Source of the DNA: Deinococcus ruber | Lineage (GTDB): Bacteria > Deinococcota > Deinococci > Deinococcales > Deinococcaceae | Length of the DNA stretch: 47,726 nucleotides | Assembly (NCBI RefSeq): GCF_014648095.1 | Contig: NZ_BMQL01000036.1 | Span: forward strand, 1-47,726 | Direction: 5' to 3' | Shown here: piece by piece, positions 1-7,497 of the stretch | Numbering within the stretch: position 1 is the first letter of the stretch | Layout: each line of letters starts with the position of its first letter | Program-made: the position numbers and the translations under genes | The notes under the pieces: generated by a model | Seen by the model: only the letters and a program-made list of their open reading frames with translations | Told to the model about the DNA's origin: nothing | Database searches by the model: none

Positions 1-90
1 CCCGCTATCCGAGAAAAGTGCGTGCCAGTGCCCCTCAACCTTCTTAACTTACTGGCATTGTGCTTTACAGTCCAGAGACAGTCCAACGTG

Positions 91-116
91 AAAACCCGCC
101 TCTATCAAAAGGCGGG
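91..116 (-). terminator. Rho-independent terminator of the small secreted protein gene
   Basis: On the minus strand a 7-bp G/C stem (arms 95-101 and 110-116, loop of 8) is followed by TTTT at 94-91. It lies about 60 bases past the stop codon of the minus-strand gene at 176-415. The first 90 bases of the window hold nothing I can identify. Confidence 0.7.
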
Positions 117-175
117 GCAGATTATTGGGTTTGAAGGCATACTGCCAGGTTACTGCACTATCAAGTGACTCTAAC

Positions 176-415
176 TTACCTTTTCTTGAAGACGCAGACC
201 AGGCTGCCAGATTTCAGGGTCTTCACGACCACGCCGCCCTGTTTATGGCACTGAGTACGCTGATAGCGGCTCATATGCTGGGTTGTAGCTTTCTGATAGC
301 GGGTCATGTTGTTTGCAGTATGCATCTGAGCACGCGTCATTGTCGTGCTTGCCGCGCCTACGAAGCTTCCCATTCCAAAAAGTCCCAGGGCCATCAACAG
401 AGAAAATGATTTCAT
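176..415 (-). CDS. Small secreted protein of unknown function
   Basis: A 79-residue protein starts with a clear signal peptide: Lys at position 2, then a hydrophobic stretch of about 15 residues ending near Val-Gly-Ala at 19-21. The mature part of about 58 residues is basic, rich in Thr, Gln, Met and Arg, with a repeated Met-(Thr/Ser)-Arg-Tyr-Gln theme around residues 37-52 and two cysteines near the C-terminus that could form a disulfide after export. It has its own strong promoter (490-518) and a terminator (91-116), so it is a monocistronic unit and very probably real. I do not recognise the family. Confidence 0.7.
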   Translation of the reverse strand: MKSFSLLMALGLFGMGSFVGAASTTMTRAQMHTANNMTRYQKATTQHMSRYQRTQCHKQGGVVVKTLKSGSLVCVFKKR

Positions 416-489
416 GCCAGATACTGGCAGTCAGAGTTCACCGGATTCTGACTCGACCAATAAGGTCTCTTTATTCAGATTGGTCCGCG

Positions 490-518
490 ATTATACGATA
501 GAACTGAATTTATGTTCA
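490..518 (-). promoter_or_regulatory. Promoter of the small secreted protein gene
   Basis: The minus strand reads TGAACA, 17 bases, TATAAT: a perfect -10 (490-495) and a 4/6 -35 (513-518) at optimal spacing. Transcription would begin near 483 and give a leader of about 68 bases before the ATG at 415. Confidence 0.75.
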
Positions 519-727
519 GGACTGGTCTCCTGACAGTGGCAATAAACAAGTGAGGCCTGGACAAGGCGAACAGGTTTGAATATTCTTCGGCGTTCGCTGA
601 GAGACTGGCGGCAGTCGATCATTTATGCGGGTACGTGGTCAGCCGCAGTTCAGAGCGTGCTCGTGGTCTGCTCATGGTTGCGGTGCATGCTGGCGCTGTA
701 ACGCTCTGCTGTACAGACGAGCAGTAC
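519..727. other. Intergenic stretch before the riboswitch
   Basis: Part of a gene-free stretch running from 416 to 791. Apart from the minus-strand promoter (490-518) and the riboswitch (728-786) I see no gene. A plus-strand promoter for the exporter must lie here, but no convincing -35/-10 pair is visible. Confidence 0.5.
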
Positions 728-786
728 CCGGACGAGAGCACCGCCGTACCCGGTCAGGACAAGACGGCGCGACACATGGAGGTGTC
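728..786 (+). promoter_or_regulatory. Guanidine-III riboswitch with RBS-sequestering hairpin
   Basis: The segment 728-770 carries the hallmarks of the guanidine-III (ykkC-III) aptamer: CCGG-ACGAG at 728-736, GCCGT-ACCCGGTCAGGACAAG in the middle, and ACGGC at 764-768. GCCGT (743-747) pairs with ACGGC (764-768) to form P1, and CCGG (728-731) pairs with CCGG (750-753) to form the pseudoknot. Directly after it, GACAC (771-775) pairs with GTGTC (782-786) around the Shine-Dalgarno GGAGGTG (778-784), which suggests control of translation. The next gene encodes a Gdx/SugE-type guanidinium exporter, the expected target. The class is known; the expression-platform mechanism is my inference. Confidence 0.92.
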
Positions 787-791
787 GTGAT

Positions 792-1115
792 ATGGCCTGG
801 ATGCTGCTGGTTGTTGCTGGACTGCTGGAAGTCGGATGGGCAATCGGGCTGAAGTACACCGCGGGATTTACCCGCCTGCTGCCCACCATCCTGACAGTGC
901 TCTGCATGCTGCTCAGCGTGGCCCTGTTGGGCGCAGCCGCCCGAACTCTGCCGATAGGTACGGCCTACGGCGTGTGGGTGGGCATCGGTGCAGTGGGAGC
1001 GGCGCTGCTGGGCATCGTTTTGTTTAAAGAAGCTGTGACGCCTGCTCGGCTGGTTTTTCTGGCCCTGATGGTGATAGCTGTCATCGGCCTGAAAGCGACG
1101 GGCGGCCACAACTGA
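792..1115 (+). CDS. gdx: SMR-family guanidinium exporter (Gdx/SugE type)
   Basis: This 107-residue protein has four predicted membrane helices (about 1-22, 30-50, 57-78, 84-104) and the small multidrug resistance fold. Glu13 lies in a Leu-Leu-Glu-Val-Gly-Trp-Ala context followed by Gly-Leu-Lys-Tyr-Thr, the pattern of the SugE/Gdx branch that exports guanidinium in exchange for protons as a dual-topology dimer. The guanidine-III riboswitch immediately upstream supports guanidinium as substrate. The start ATG at 792 follows GGAGGTG with 7 bases between. The gene stands alone; the next gene is 400 bases away and differently regulated. Confidence 0.9.
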   Translation: MAWMLLVVAGLLEVGWAIGLKYTAGFTRLLPTILTVLCMLLSVALLGAAARTLPIGTAYGVWVGIGAVGAALLGIVLFKEAVTPARLVFLALMVIAVIGLKATGGHN

Positions 1116-1210
1116 ACGCAGGATCCACTGTGATTTTCAGGAAGGAACAGATAATTTCTGCCGACTGGTGTCTCCAGGGCCTGATTTTGCGGCCCTCACT
1201 CACCGAAAAG

Positions 1211-1229
1211 ACTGAAAATAGTTTTCAGT
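1211..1229. promoter_or_regulatory. Palindromic operator 1 (putative RpiR site)
   Basis: ACTGAAAATAGTTTTCAGT is a perfect palindrome with 8-bp arms and a 3-base centre. A near-identical element lies at 1468-1482, just before the rpiR start. Confidence 0.7.
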
Positions 1230-1309
1230 GAGCAGTTCGGCTGGAGAACCCTGTTTCAGACGCAGAATTATGCGCTTTTCTCCAGCGAAGACTGAAAATG
1301 AGAACCGAA

Positions 1310-1340
1310 TTGACACCCTCTTGACAAAAATTATTTTCAG
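1310..1340 (+). promoter_or_regulatory. Promoter overlapped by a third operator-like element
   Basis: TTGACA at 1310-1315 with a 16-base spacer to TATTTT (1332-1337) is the best promoter. A second perfect TTGACA lies at 1321-1326, with CAAGAT 17 bases on. The sequence 1324-1340 contains ATTTTCAG, one perfect arm of the repeated operator, so a bound repressor would cover the -10. It probably drives rpiR and possibly the whole amino-sugar operon. Confidence 0.55.
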
Positions 1341-1467
1341 GCTCAAGATAAAGACGTTCAACCGACCGAGGAGCTTCGAGCAGCGCCCACACGAAGTTTA
1401 GACAGTTTTTCAGGACTGCTGTCAGTCCGTGCTGTCTGTGCCGAACCCTTCCTGTCCTCGACCGTTC

Positions 1468-1482
1468 TGAAAATGAATTTCA
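1468..1482. promoter_or_regulatory. Palindromic operator 2 (putative RpiR site)
   Basis: TGAAAATGAATTTCA matches 1213-1227 (TGAAAATAGTTTTCA) at 12 of 15 positions, with symmetric arms. It sits about 36 bases before the rpiR start codon, downstream of the predicted promoter, and so would act as a roadblock or loop partner. Confidence 0.65.
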
Positions 1483-1518
1483 CGTCCTGACGTTCATCGC
1501 CCTCTTGCTCGGAGGTTT

Positions 1519-2394
1519 ATGACCCGAAGCCCGCCCGTTCCCGGAACCAAGCCGCTGCTTCCTGCCGGGGCGCTGAGCCGCCTGCAATCCGAGATGAATT
1601 TTCTGTCGCCCAGCCTGAAAAAGGTCGCCGCACACGTGCTGGTGCAGCCGGAGCAGGTGATCTATCAGACGATCAGCGAGCTGGCCGACGCCGCGCAGGT
1701 GGCCGAATCGACCATCACGCGCCTGAGCCACCGCCTCGATTTCGCCGGATTTCACGCCTTCAAGCTGGCCCTGACCGGCGACCTGTCGGGCCACAATGCC
1801 GCCCAGGACGTCGGAAATACCGGCAGCACCTCCGAAATTATTGCCGGTGCCGCGCAGCAGGCGACCCAGGCACTCGACAACACCCGCAGCGTGGTCGATC
1901 CGGCGGCGGTCGACAGGGTGGTCGAAGCGCTGAGAACAGCCCGCCGTATCGATGTGGTCGGGCAGGGAAATAGCGGGCTGGCAGCGCAGTTTCTGGCTCA
2001 CAAGCTTCAGCGTCTGGGGCGTATGTGCCTCGCCCACACCGACCCCCATCTGGCGGCGGTGGCAGCCAGTTCGCTGGAACCGGGCTGCGTCCTGATCGGA
2101 ATTACCCGCAGTGGCTCGACGCTCGACACTATCCAGACGCTACGACTGGCCGAGAAAACGGGCGCATTCACTGTCGCCGTTACCAACCGCGCCCGCAGCC
2201 CCGTGACGGCCCACGCGCAGGAAGTGCTGCACACCAGCAGCCCCGAAAGCCCCCTGGCCGGAGGCGCGATTTCCAGCCTCGCCAGCCAGATCCTGATCGT
2301 GGAAGTGCTGTACCTGAGCCTGACCCGCCGACTGGAACACGCCCAGGACGTACTGCGAACGACAGCGGCCTCGGTAGTCGAGAAGAAGATCTAA
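1519..2394 (+). CDS. RpiR/MurR-family transcriptional regulator (HTH + SIS)
   Basis: The 291-residue protein has an N-terminal RpiR-type helix-turn-helix (about 15-90, with the Ser-Thr-Ile-Thr-Arg-Leu recognition helix) and a C-terminal SIS sugar-phosphate-binding domain (about 125-265, with Gly-Gln-Gly-Asn-Ser-Gly and Thr-Arg-Ser-Gly-Ser-Thr loops). The start ATG follows GGAGGTTT. It is the first gene of a run of amino-sugar genes and is preceded by palindromes that are likely its own operators. The effector is presumably an amino-sugar phosphate such as GlcNAc-6-P, GlcN-6-P or MurNAc-6-P, inferred from the downstream NagZ, NagA and deaminase. Whether it activates or represses is not visible. 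Confidence 0.85.
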   Translation: MTRSPPVPGTKPLLPAGALSRLQSEMNFLSPSLKKVAAHVLVQPEQVIYQTISELADAAQVAESTITRLSHRLDFAGFHAFKLALTGDLSGHNAAQDVGNTGSTSEIIAGAAQQATQALDNTRSVVDPAAVDRVVEALRTARRIDVVGQGNSGLAAQFLAHKLQRLGRMCLAHTDPHLAAVAASSLEPGCVLIGITRSGSTLDTIQTLRLAEKTGAFTVAVTNRARSPVTAHAQEVLHTSSPESPLAGGAISSLASQILIVEVLYLSLTRRLEHAQDVLRTTAASVVEKKI

Positions 2395-2493
2395 AAGCAC
2401 GAGCAGAAATACAGAAATTTAGTTTTGACAGCTCAACCGATCTCGCCTCAGTGACCAAAGGCCGAAGCCCTTCCCTTTTCCCGGAGGAATACC

Positions 2494-3759
2494 ATGAAAA
2501 AAGCCGTTCTTGCCCTGTCTCTGGCCCTCGCTGGCAGCAGCATTCTCGGTCTCGCTTCGGCGGCGGTGACGCAGTCGCCCGTTTCCATCGACTTCTGGAC
2601 GTTCTATCTGGCCCCCAAGTTCGACGGCTATATCAACGGCGTAATTGCCGATTTCCAGAAGGCTCACCCCGATATCAAGGTGAATTACATCGATAAGCAG
2701 GGCACGCTGGAACAGGAACTCATCACCAATATCTCGCTGGGCACCTCGCCCGACGTGGTGAACCTGTGGGTCGAAAGCACCCAGAAAGCGGCTGACAGCG
2801 GCCTGCTGACTGATATGGGCGCACTGGTGCCCAATGCCAAGGCGCTGTATTACCCCAACTCGCTGAGCAACTTCACGGTGGGCGGCAAGCTGTACGGCCT
2901 GCCCTGGTACGCCAGCTTCAATGCGGGCGTGATGGCCTATAACAACGACCTGATCAAGAAAGCGGGCCTGACGACGCTGCCCAAGACCACCGCGCAGATG
3001 GTGGCCTTTGCCAAAACCATCAAGGACAAGACCGGAGCCTACGGCTGGGCACCCGCCATCAAGGACCCGCAGGGCGGCAGCTTCCTAGGCGTGTTTGCCG
3101 GAGAGGGCCTGCCGCTGCTGAACGGCAACACCGCCGCCTTCAACTCGCCTGCCCACGCCAAACTGCTCCAGACGTACATCGATCTGTACAAGGCCGACTA
3201 CATTCCCCAGGATCTGCTGCGGAAAGAGGCGTTCCAGCTCAGCCAGGAACTGTACACCCAGGGCAAACTGGCGACCATCATCGGTGGGCCACAGGCACTC
3301 AACCGCGTGCGCGACAACAATAAGGCCATCTACGCGGCCTCGATGATTGCCGATGCTCCGGTGGGCGCGGGCCGGACACAGGCGGGCGGCGGCATGGACC
3401 TGGTCATTCCCAAGGCCGCCAAGCACCCGAAAGAGGCGCTGATGTTCGCACAGTACATGACGAACAGGCTGAATCAGGTGGCGTTTGCCAAGATCGTGCC
3501 GATTGTGCCGACTGCTGCTGGCAGCAACCTCGACCCGGCGTTCGCCAAGCTGAAGGCCAGCAAAGACCCCATCGAGAAGGCCACCGGCATGATCGCCGCC
3601 AACGGTCCCAGCCTGAAGACCGCCATTCCGCCGCTGAAAAACGCGACTGACCTGTTCAAAGCCTTCGACGACAACATCGAAGCCGCTTTCCTGGGCAGAA
3701 AGACCGCGCAGGCAGCCCTGAACGACGCCGCCGACGCCTGGAACAAGCTGCTGAAGTGA
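2494..3759 (+). CDS. ABC transporter sugar-binding protein (amino-sugar/oligosaccharide)
   Basis: A 421-residue family-1 extracellular solute-binding protein. It has a type-I signal peptide with probable cleavage after Ala-Ser-Ala at 21-23, then the usual start of mature sugar-binding proteins (Ile-Asp-Phe-Trp-Thr-Phe) and a Thr-Ser-Pro-Asp-Val-Val-Asn-Leu-Trp segment around residue 84. There is no lipobox cysteine, so it may stay periplasmic. SD GGAGGAA lies just before the ATG. It leads two permease genes and amino-sugar catabolic enzymes, so GlcNAc, chitobiose or muropeptide-derived sugars are the likely ligands. The ligand itself is inferred from context only. Confidence 0.85.
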   Translation: MKKAVLALSLALAGSSILGLASAAVTQSPVSIDFWTFYLAPKFDGYINGVIADFQKAHPDIKVNYIDKQGTLEQELITNISLGTSPDVVNLWVESTQKAADSGLLTDMGALVPNAKALYYPNSLSNFTVGGKLYGLPWYASFNAGVMAYNNDLIKKAGLTTLPKTTAQMVAFAKTIKDKTGAYGWAPAIKDPQGGSFLGVFAGEGLPLLNGNTAAFNSPAHAKLLQTYIDLYKADYIPQDLLRKEAFQLSQELYTQGKLATIIGGPQALNRVRDNNKAIYAASMIADAPVGAGRTQAGGGMDLVIPKAAKHPKEALMFAQYMTNRLNQVAFAKIVPIVPTAAGSNLDPAFAKLKASKDPIEKATGMIAANGPSLKTAIPPLKNATDLFKAFDDNIEAAFLGRKTAQAALNDAADAWNKLLK

Positions 3760-3898
3760 AGGGATGAGGAGGTAGAGCAGAGGAAAGGATGAGGCAAGAG
3801 TGGAGCGACTGCTGCCCGGCGGTTCGTCTCTGCTCTGCCACTGAACTTTTTCAGTTCCTGCCTCCTTTCCCTCACGCCTCCCTCCCCCTGGAGTCGTC

Positions 3899-4810
3899 AT
3901 GAACGTCAAGTCGCTTCGCAGCGCACTCAGCTCGTATGTCTTTCTGCTGCCTGCCCTGGTGCTGCTGGTGGTGTTTACGCTGTACCCGGTGCTGTACGGC
4001 TCGTATCTGGGCTTTACCGAGTACACCGCCGCCAACTTCGCGACCAACCAGCCACCGAAATGGGTCGGCCTCGACAACTTCCGCACGCTGGCAAACGACG
4101 ATCTGTTCAAAACCGGCGTGCTGAACAGCCTGAAATATCTGCTGGTGGTGCCCGCGCTGCAACTGGCGTCGCTGGCAGTGGCGGTGCTGGTCAACCGGCA
4201 ACTTCCGTTTATCGCCTTCTTCCGGGCGGCGTATTACGTGCCTGTGATTACCAGTATTTCGCTGGCCGCCGTCATGTGGGACTGGATCTACAACAAAGAC
4301 GGCACTTTGAACTGGCTGCTCAAGGGCCTTCATCTGATGAACCCCAGCAGCAACGAAAGCTGGCTGCTCGACCCCAATACCGCGTTCTGGGCCATCATGT
4401 TCGTGACCTTCTGGAAGGGTTTTGGGTACTACATGGTGCTGTACATGGCGGGCCTCCAGACCATTCCGGAAGAGCTGGAAGAGGCCGCCCGGCTCGACGG
4501 CGCGACGCCCTGGCACGTGTTCTGGCGTATCACGGTGCCGCTGATGCAGCCGACCATCCTGCTGTGCAGCCTGCTGAGTACGCTGTCGGCCATCCGGGTG
4601 CTGGAAGAGGTGCTGGTGTTCACCAACGGCACGGGTGGCCCGCTGAACAGCACGTATACCGCGCTGCTGTACGTGTACAAGAAGAGCTTTGGCGGACTGG
4701 ACTTCAATTACGGGCTGGCGAGCGCTGCCGGACTGGTGGTGGCGGCCATCGCCCTGATCCTGTCGGTGCTGAATTTCCGGTATTTCCGCGACGGGAGCGC
4801 CCGCGCATGA
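3899..4810 (+). CDS. ABC sugar transporter permease (MalF/UgpA type)
   Basis: The 303-residue protein has six predicted membrane helices and the cytoplasmic EAA loop (Glu-Glu-Ala-Ala-Arg-Leu-Asp-Gly-Ala near residue 197) that docks on the ATPase. It lies 139 bases after the binding-protein gene and overlaps the next permease by ATGA, so the two are translationally coupled. Together they form the membrane pore of a carbohydrate-uptake (CUT1) importer. The cluster contains no ATPase gene, so the pair probably uses a shared MsmK/MalK-like ATPase encoded elsewhere. Confidence 0.88.
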   Translation: MNVKSLRSALSSYVFLLPALVLLVVFTLYPVLYGSYLGFTEYTAANFATNQPPKWVGLDNFRTLANDDLFKTGVLNSLKYLLVVPALQLASLAVAVLVNRQLPFIAFFRAAYYVPVITSISLAAVMWDWIYNKDGTLNWLLKGLHLMNPSSNESWLLDPNTAFWAIMFVTFWKGFGYYMVLYMAGLQTIPEELEEAARLDGATPWHVFWRITVPLMQPTILLCSLLSTLSAIRVLEEVLVFTNGTGGPLNSTYTALLYVYKKSFGGLDFNYGLASAAGLVVAAIALILSVLNFRYFRDGSARA

Positions 4811-5736
4811 CCCGTATCGTTGCCGCCCCTTCCCGCGCCGCTGCCACGCCGCGTGCCGCCCGCCGCCCCCTGCGCCGCACCCTCAATACTGTCCTGATTT
4901 ACGCCGTCCTGATCGGTATTTTTATTTTTGCGGCCTTTCCGCTGATCTGGACGTTCATCATCAGCATCACCGACAGCAACAGCGTGACCACCGGGCATAC
5001 CGTCTACGACTTTCCCGCCAGCCTCTTTCCCGCCCGCATCACGGTCGCCAATTTCTTCAACGTGGTCAGGACATATCCGGCGATTGAACACGCGTTCTTC
5101 AATTCGGTCATCATCAGCGGCCTGAGCATCGTGCTGACGGTGATCGTGTCGGCACTGGCCGCCTACCCGCTAGCCCGCAACGAGTTCTGGGGCAAGGCCG
5201 TGATCTTCGGCGTGATCGTGGCAACGATGGTGCTGCCCACCGAAACCAGCTTTCTGGTGAACATGCTGAGCCTCGCGCACCTGCGGCAGATTCCCGTGAT
5301 CGGCCCGCTGCTGGGCATCGGCTCGTATCTGGGCGTGGTGTTGCCCACGGTCAGCACGGCCTTCGGCATCTTTCTGATGCGGCAGGCGTTTCTGAGCATT
5401 CCGCAGAGCCTGCTCGAAGCCGCCCGCATCGACGGAGCCAGAGAAGGGCAGATTTTCCGGGGCATCATGCTGCCACTGTCGATGCCGAGCATGGCGGCGC
5501 TGTCGATCTTCACACTCGTCAACACCTGGAACAGTTATTTCTGGCCGTCCATCGCCCTGACCGGTTCGCAGGACAAGTTCCCGCTGGCTGTCGAGATGCT
5601 CAAGCTCAAAGGAGCGTTCAACGACAACATCTTCAATACGGCGGCGGGAGCCATGATCATGATGATTCCGATTCTGCTGCTGTTCCTGTTCGCACAGCGC
5701 TTTTTCATGCGCGGGCTGGAAGGCGCGACGAAGTAG
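4807..5736 (+). CDS. ABC sugar transporter permease (MalG/UgpE type)
   Basis: This 309-residue protein starts at the ATG overlapping the previous stop (ATGA, 4807-4810). The frame is open further upstream, but that part is only a shadow of the preceding permease gene. It has a basic N-terminal tail, six predicted helices and an EAA loop (Leu-Glu-Ala-Ala-Arg-Ile-Asp-Gly-Ala). It is the second half of the CUT1 permease dimer. The 207-base gap downstream carries a small hairpin (5784-5797, CCCCT-GAAG-AGGGG) without a T-run, so transcription may continue into nagZ. Confidence 0.88.
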   Translation: MTRIVAAPSRAAATPRAARRPLRRTLNTVLIYAVLIGIFIFAAFPLIWTFIISITDSNSVTTGHTVYDFPASLFPARITVANFFNVVRTYPAIEHAFFNSVIISGLSIVLTVIVSALAAYPLARNEFWGKAVIFGVIVATMVLPTETSFLVNMLSLAHLRQIPVIGPLLGIGSYLGVVLPTVSTAFGIFLMRQAFLSIPQSLLEAARIDGAREGQIFRGIMLPLSMPSMAALSIFTLVNTWNSYFWPSIALTGSQDKFPLAVEMLKLKGAFNDNIFNTAAGAMIMMIPILLLFLFAQRFFMRGLEGATK

Positions 5737-5943
5737 AACAAGCGCCGACGCTTCTTACACCCCCCAGACGCTGACGTGGCGGCCCCCTGAAGAGGGGCTG
5801 GAAAAGAAGCAGAAGTTTCGCCGTTCACTCCTTCCACCTTTAGGGGGAAGGCCGGGAGGGGGGGTAAGTGAGCGCAGCGATTGCCCTCCCTCTGTTCCTA
5901 CCCCCTACTCCCTAACCCCCAACCCCTGCCCACAGGAGGCCCA

Positions 5944-7497
5944 GTGCCACAATCTGAATCCAAGCTCTTTCCCAACCGCGCCCTGATCGTCGATCTGCCG
6001 GGGGCTGACCTCGACCCCGCCAGCGCCGCCCTGCTGCGCGAGTACGGGTTCGGGGGCGTGTGCCTGTTTGCCCGCAATGTCAGCACGCCCGAGCGCACCG
6101 CCCGGCTGGTCAGCGATATCCGCAGCATCCTGGGGCCAGACGCCCTTATCGGCATCGACCAGGAGGGAGGCGCGGTGTTGCGCCGCCTCGATGTGCCGAT
6201 GCCGCCCGCCCCGATGGGCCTGAGTGCCGCGCTGCTCGGCCTGCCCGAAGACGAGCAACGCGCCCAGGCGTTTCAGGCCGGGGCCATCGCTGCACGTGGA
6301 CTGCTCGAACTGGGCATTAACTGGAATTACGCGCCCGACCTCGACGTGAACGTGAACCCGCTGAATCCGGTGATCGGGGAACGGAGTTTCGGAGCCGACC
6401 CACAGACGGTGGCGCGGCTGGGCGTGGCCTGGGCGCAGGGATCGGAAGCGGCGGGCGTGCTCGCGGCGGTCAAGCACTTTCCGGGGCACGGCGACACCTT
6501 TCAGGACAGTCACCTGACGCTGCCCACCGTCGCCAAGTCGCGCCCAGAGCTGGAAGCGACCGAGTGGCTGCCGTTTCATGCCGCCGTGAATGCCGGAATT
6601 GGCAGCATCATGACGGCGCACATCATCTATTCGGCGCTGGACAGCGAGCGCCCCGCCACCCTGTCTGCCGCCGTGCTGACCGGGCTGCTGCGAGACGAGT
6701 GGGGCTACGACGGCGTGGTCGTGACCGACGCCACCGACATGAAGGCCATCCGCGACCATTACCCGAACGGGCAGGCCGGGCCGCTGGCCCTGATTGCCGG
6801 GGCCGACGCCGCCCTGAGCTGCGGGCACGGCGACGACACCCCGCACCGCGAACACGCGGCAGCCATGCAGCGGGCGCTGGAATCGGGCGAGCTGTCGCAG
6901 GCGCGGCTAGGAGAAGCGCTGAACAGGCTCCAGCGGGCGGCCCAGCGCTTTCCCGGCACGCCCAGACCGTACACAGGCGCTCAAAAGCAGGCGGATCAGG
7001 CGCAGGTGGACGCGTGGGGGCGGGCCTCGATCACCCGCACCGGGGAAGTGGCAGCGCTGAACCCGGAGCAGCCGGTGCTGCTGCTGGTGTCGGAAGGCGC
7101 GGGCGCGGGCGGGCCATACGGCGAGTTCCTGTCGGGCGCGGCGCTGACGAAGGCGCTGCAACAGGCGTTGCCACACCTCCACACGGCGCTGCTCCCGGTG
7201 AATGACACTGGCCCCGCCCTGAAGTTGCTGGATGAGTTTCCGAATGCCCCGGTGCTGATCGCCACCACAGATCGCTGGAACATTCCGCCCACCTACCGCG
7301 AACTGACCCCGCTGCTTCAGACGCGCCGCACCGTGCATCTGGCGCTGTGGAATCCGTATCAGGCATTTGAACTGCCGTTTCCCGCCCTGATTTCCTACGG
7401 ATTTCGGCGCGGCAATCTGGAAGCGCTCGGACACGCCCTACTCAGCGGGGAAGCACCGGGGCATCTGCCGTTTCAGGCGCTTCAGGAGCAGATATGA
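5944..7497 (+). CDS. nagZ: beta-N-acetylhexosaminidase, GH3 NagZ family
   Basis: The 517-residue enzyme carries GH3 NagZ signatures: Ile-Asp-Gln-Glu-Gly-Gly (71-76), Lys-His-Phe-Pro-Gly-His-Gly-Asp-Thr (177-185), the Asp-Ser-His general-acid/base dyad (188-190) and the nucleophile region Thr-Asp-Ala-Thr-Asp-Met (261-266, Asp262). Like two-domain NagZ proteins it has an extra C-terminal domain of about 170 residues. I chose GTG 5944 because AGGAGG lies 4 bases upstream; a TTG at 5881 would add 21 residues without an SD. No signal peptide is present, so it acts in the cytosol, releasing GlcNAc from imported muropeptides or chito-oligosaccharides. It overlaps nagA by ATGA. Confidence 0.9.
   Translation: MPQSESKLFPNRALIVDLPGADLDPASAALLREYGFGGVCLFARNVSTPERTARLVSDIRSILGPDALIGIDQEGGAVLRRLDVPMPPAPMGLSAALLGLPEDEQRAQAFQAGAIAARGLLELGINWNYAPDLDVNVNPLNPVIGERSFGADPQTVARLGVAWAQGSEAAGVLAAVKHFPGHGDTFQDSHLTLPTVAKSRPELEATEWLPFHAAVNAGIGSIMTAHIIYSALDSERPATLSAAVLTGLLRDEWGYDGVVVTDATDMKAIRDHYPNGQAGPLALIAGADAALSCGHGDDTPHREHAAAMQRALESGELSQARLGEALNRLQRAAQRFPGTPRPYTGAQKQADQAQVDAWGRASITRTGEVAALNPEQPVLLLVSEGAGAGGPYGEFLSGAALTKALQQALPHLHTALLPVNDTGPALKLLDEFPNAPVLIATTDRWNIPPTYRELTPLLQTRRTVHLALWNPYQAFELPFPALISYGFRRGNLEALGHALLSGEAPGHLPFQALQEQI

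Larger units (their letters stand above)
1116..1518 (+). other. Regulatory intergenic region upstream of rpiR
   Basis: This 403-base gap holds no ORF I would call, but repeated CTGAAAAT/ATTTTCAG elements: 1133-1139 (half), 1211-1229 (full palindrome), 1291-1299 (half), 1324-1340 (one perfect arm over a promoter) and 1468-1482 (full). It also holds small hairpins at 1176-1196 and 1413-1428 (6-bp perfect stem, tetraloop, no T-run). The even spread of sites suggests cooperative binding or looping by the adjacent RpiR protein. Confidence 0.7.

Noticed and set aside
1176..1196. Terminator after the guanidinium exporter
   Set aside because: A 6-bp stem with a 9-base loop exists, but there is no T-run on either strand.
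4060..5736. A 558-residue protein fused to the second permease
   Set aside because: The first about 250 codons are the first permease gene read in the wrong frame. The true start is the ATG at 4807 in an ATGA overlap.
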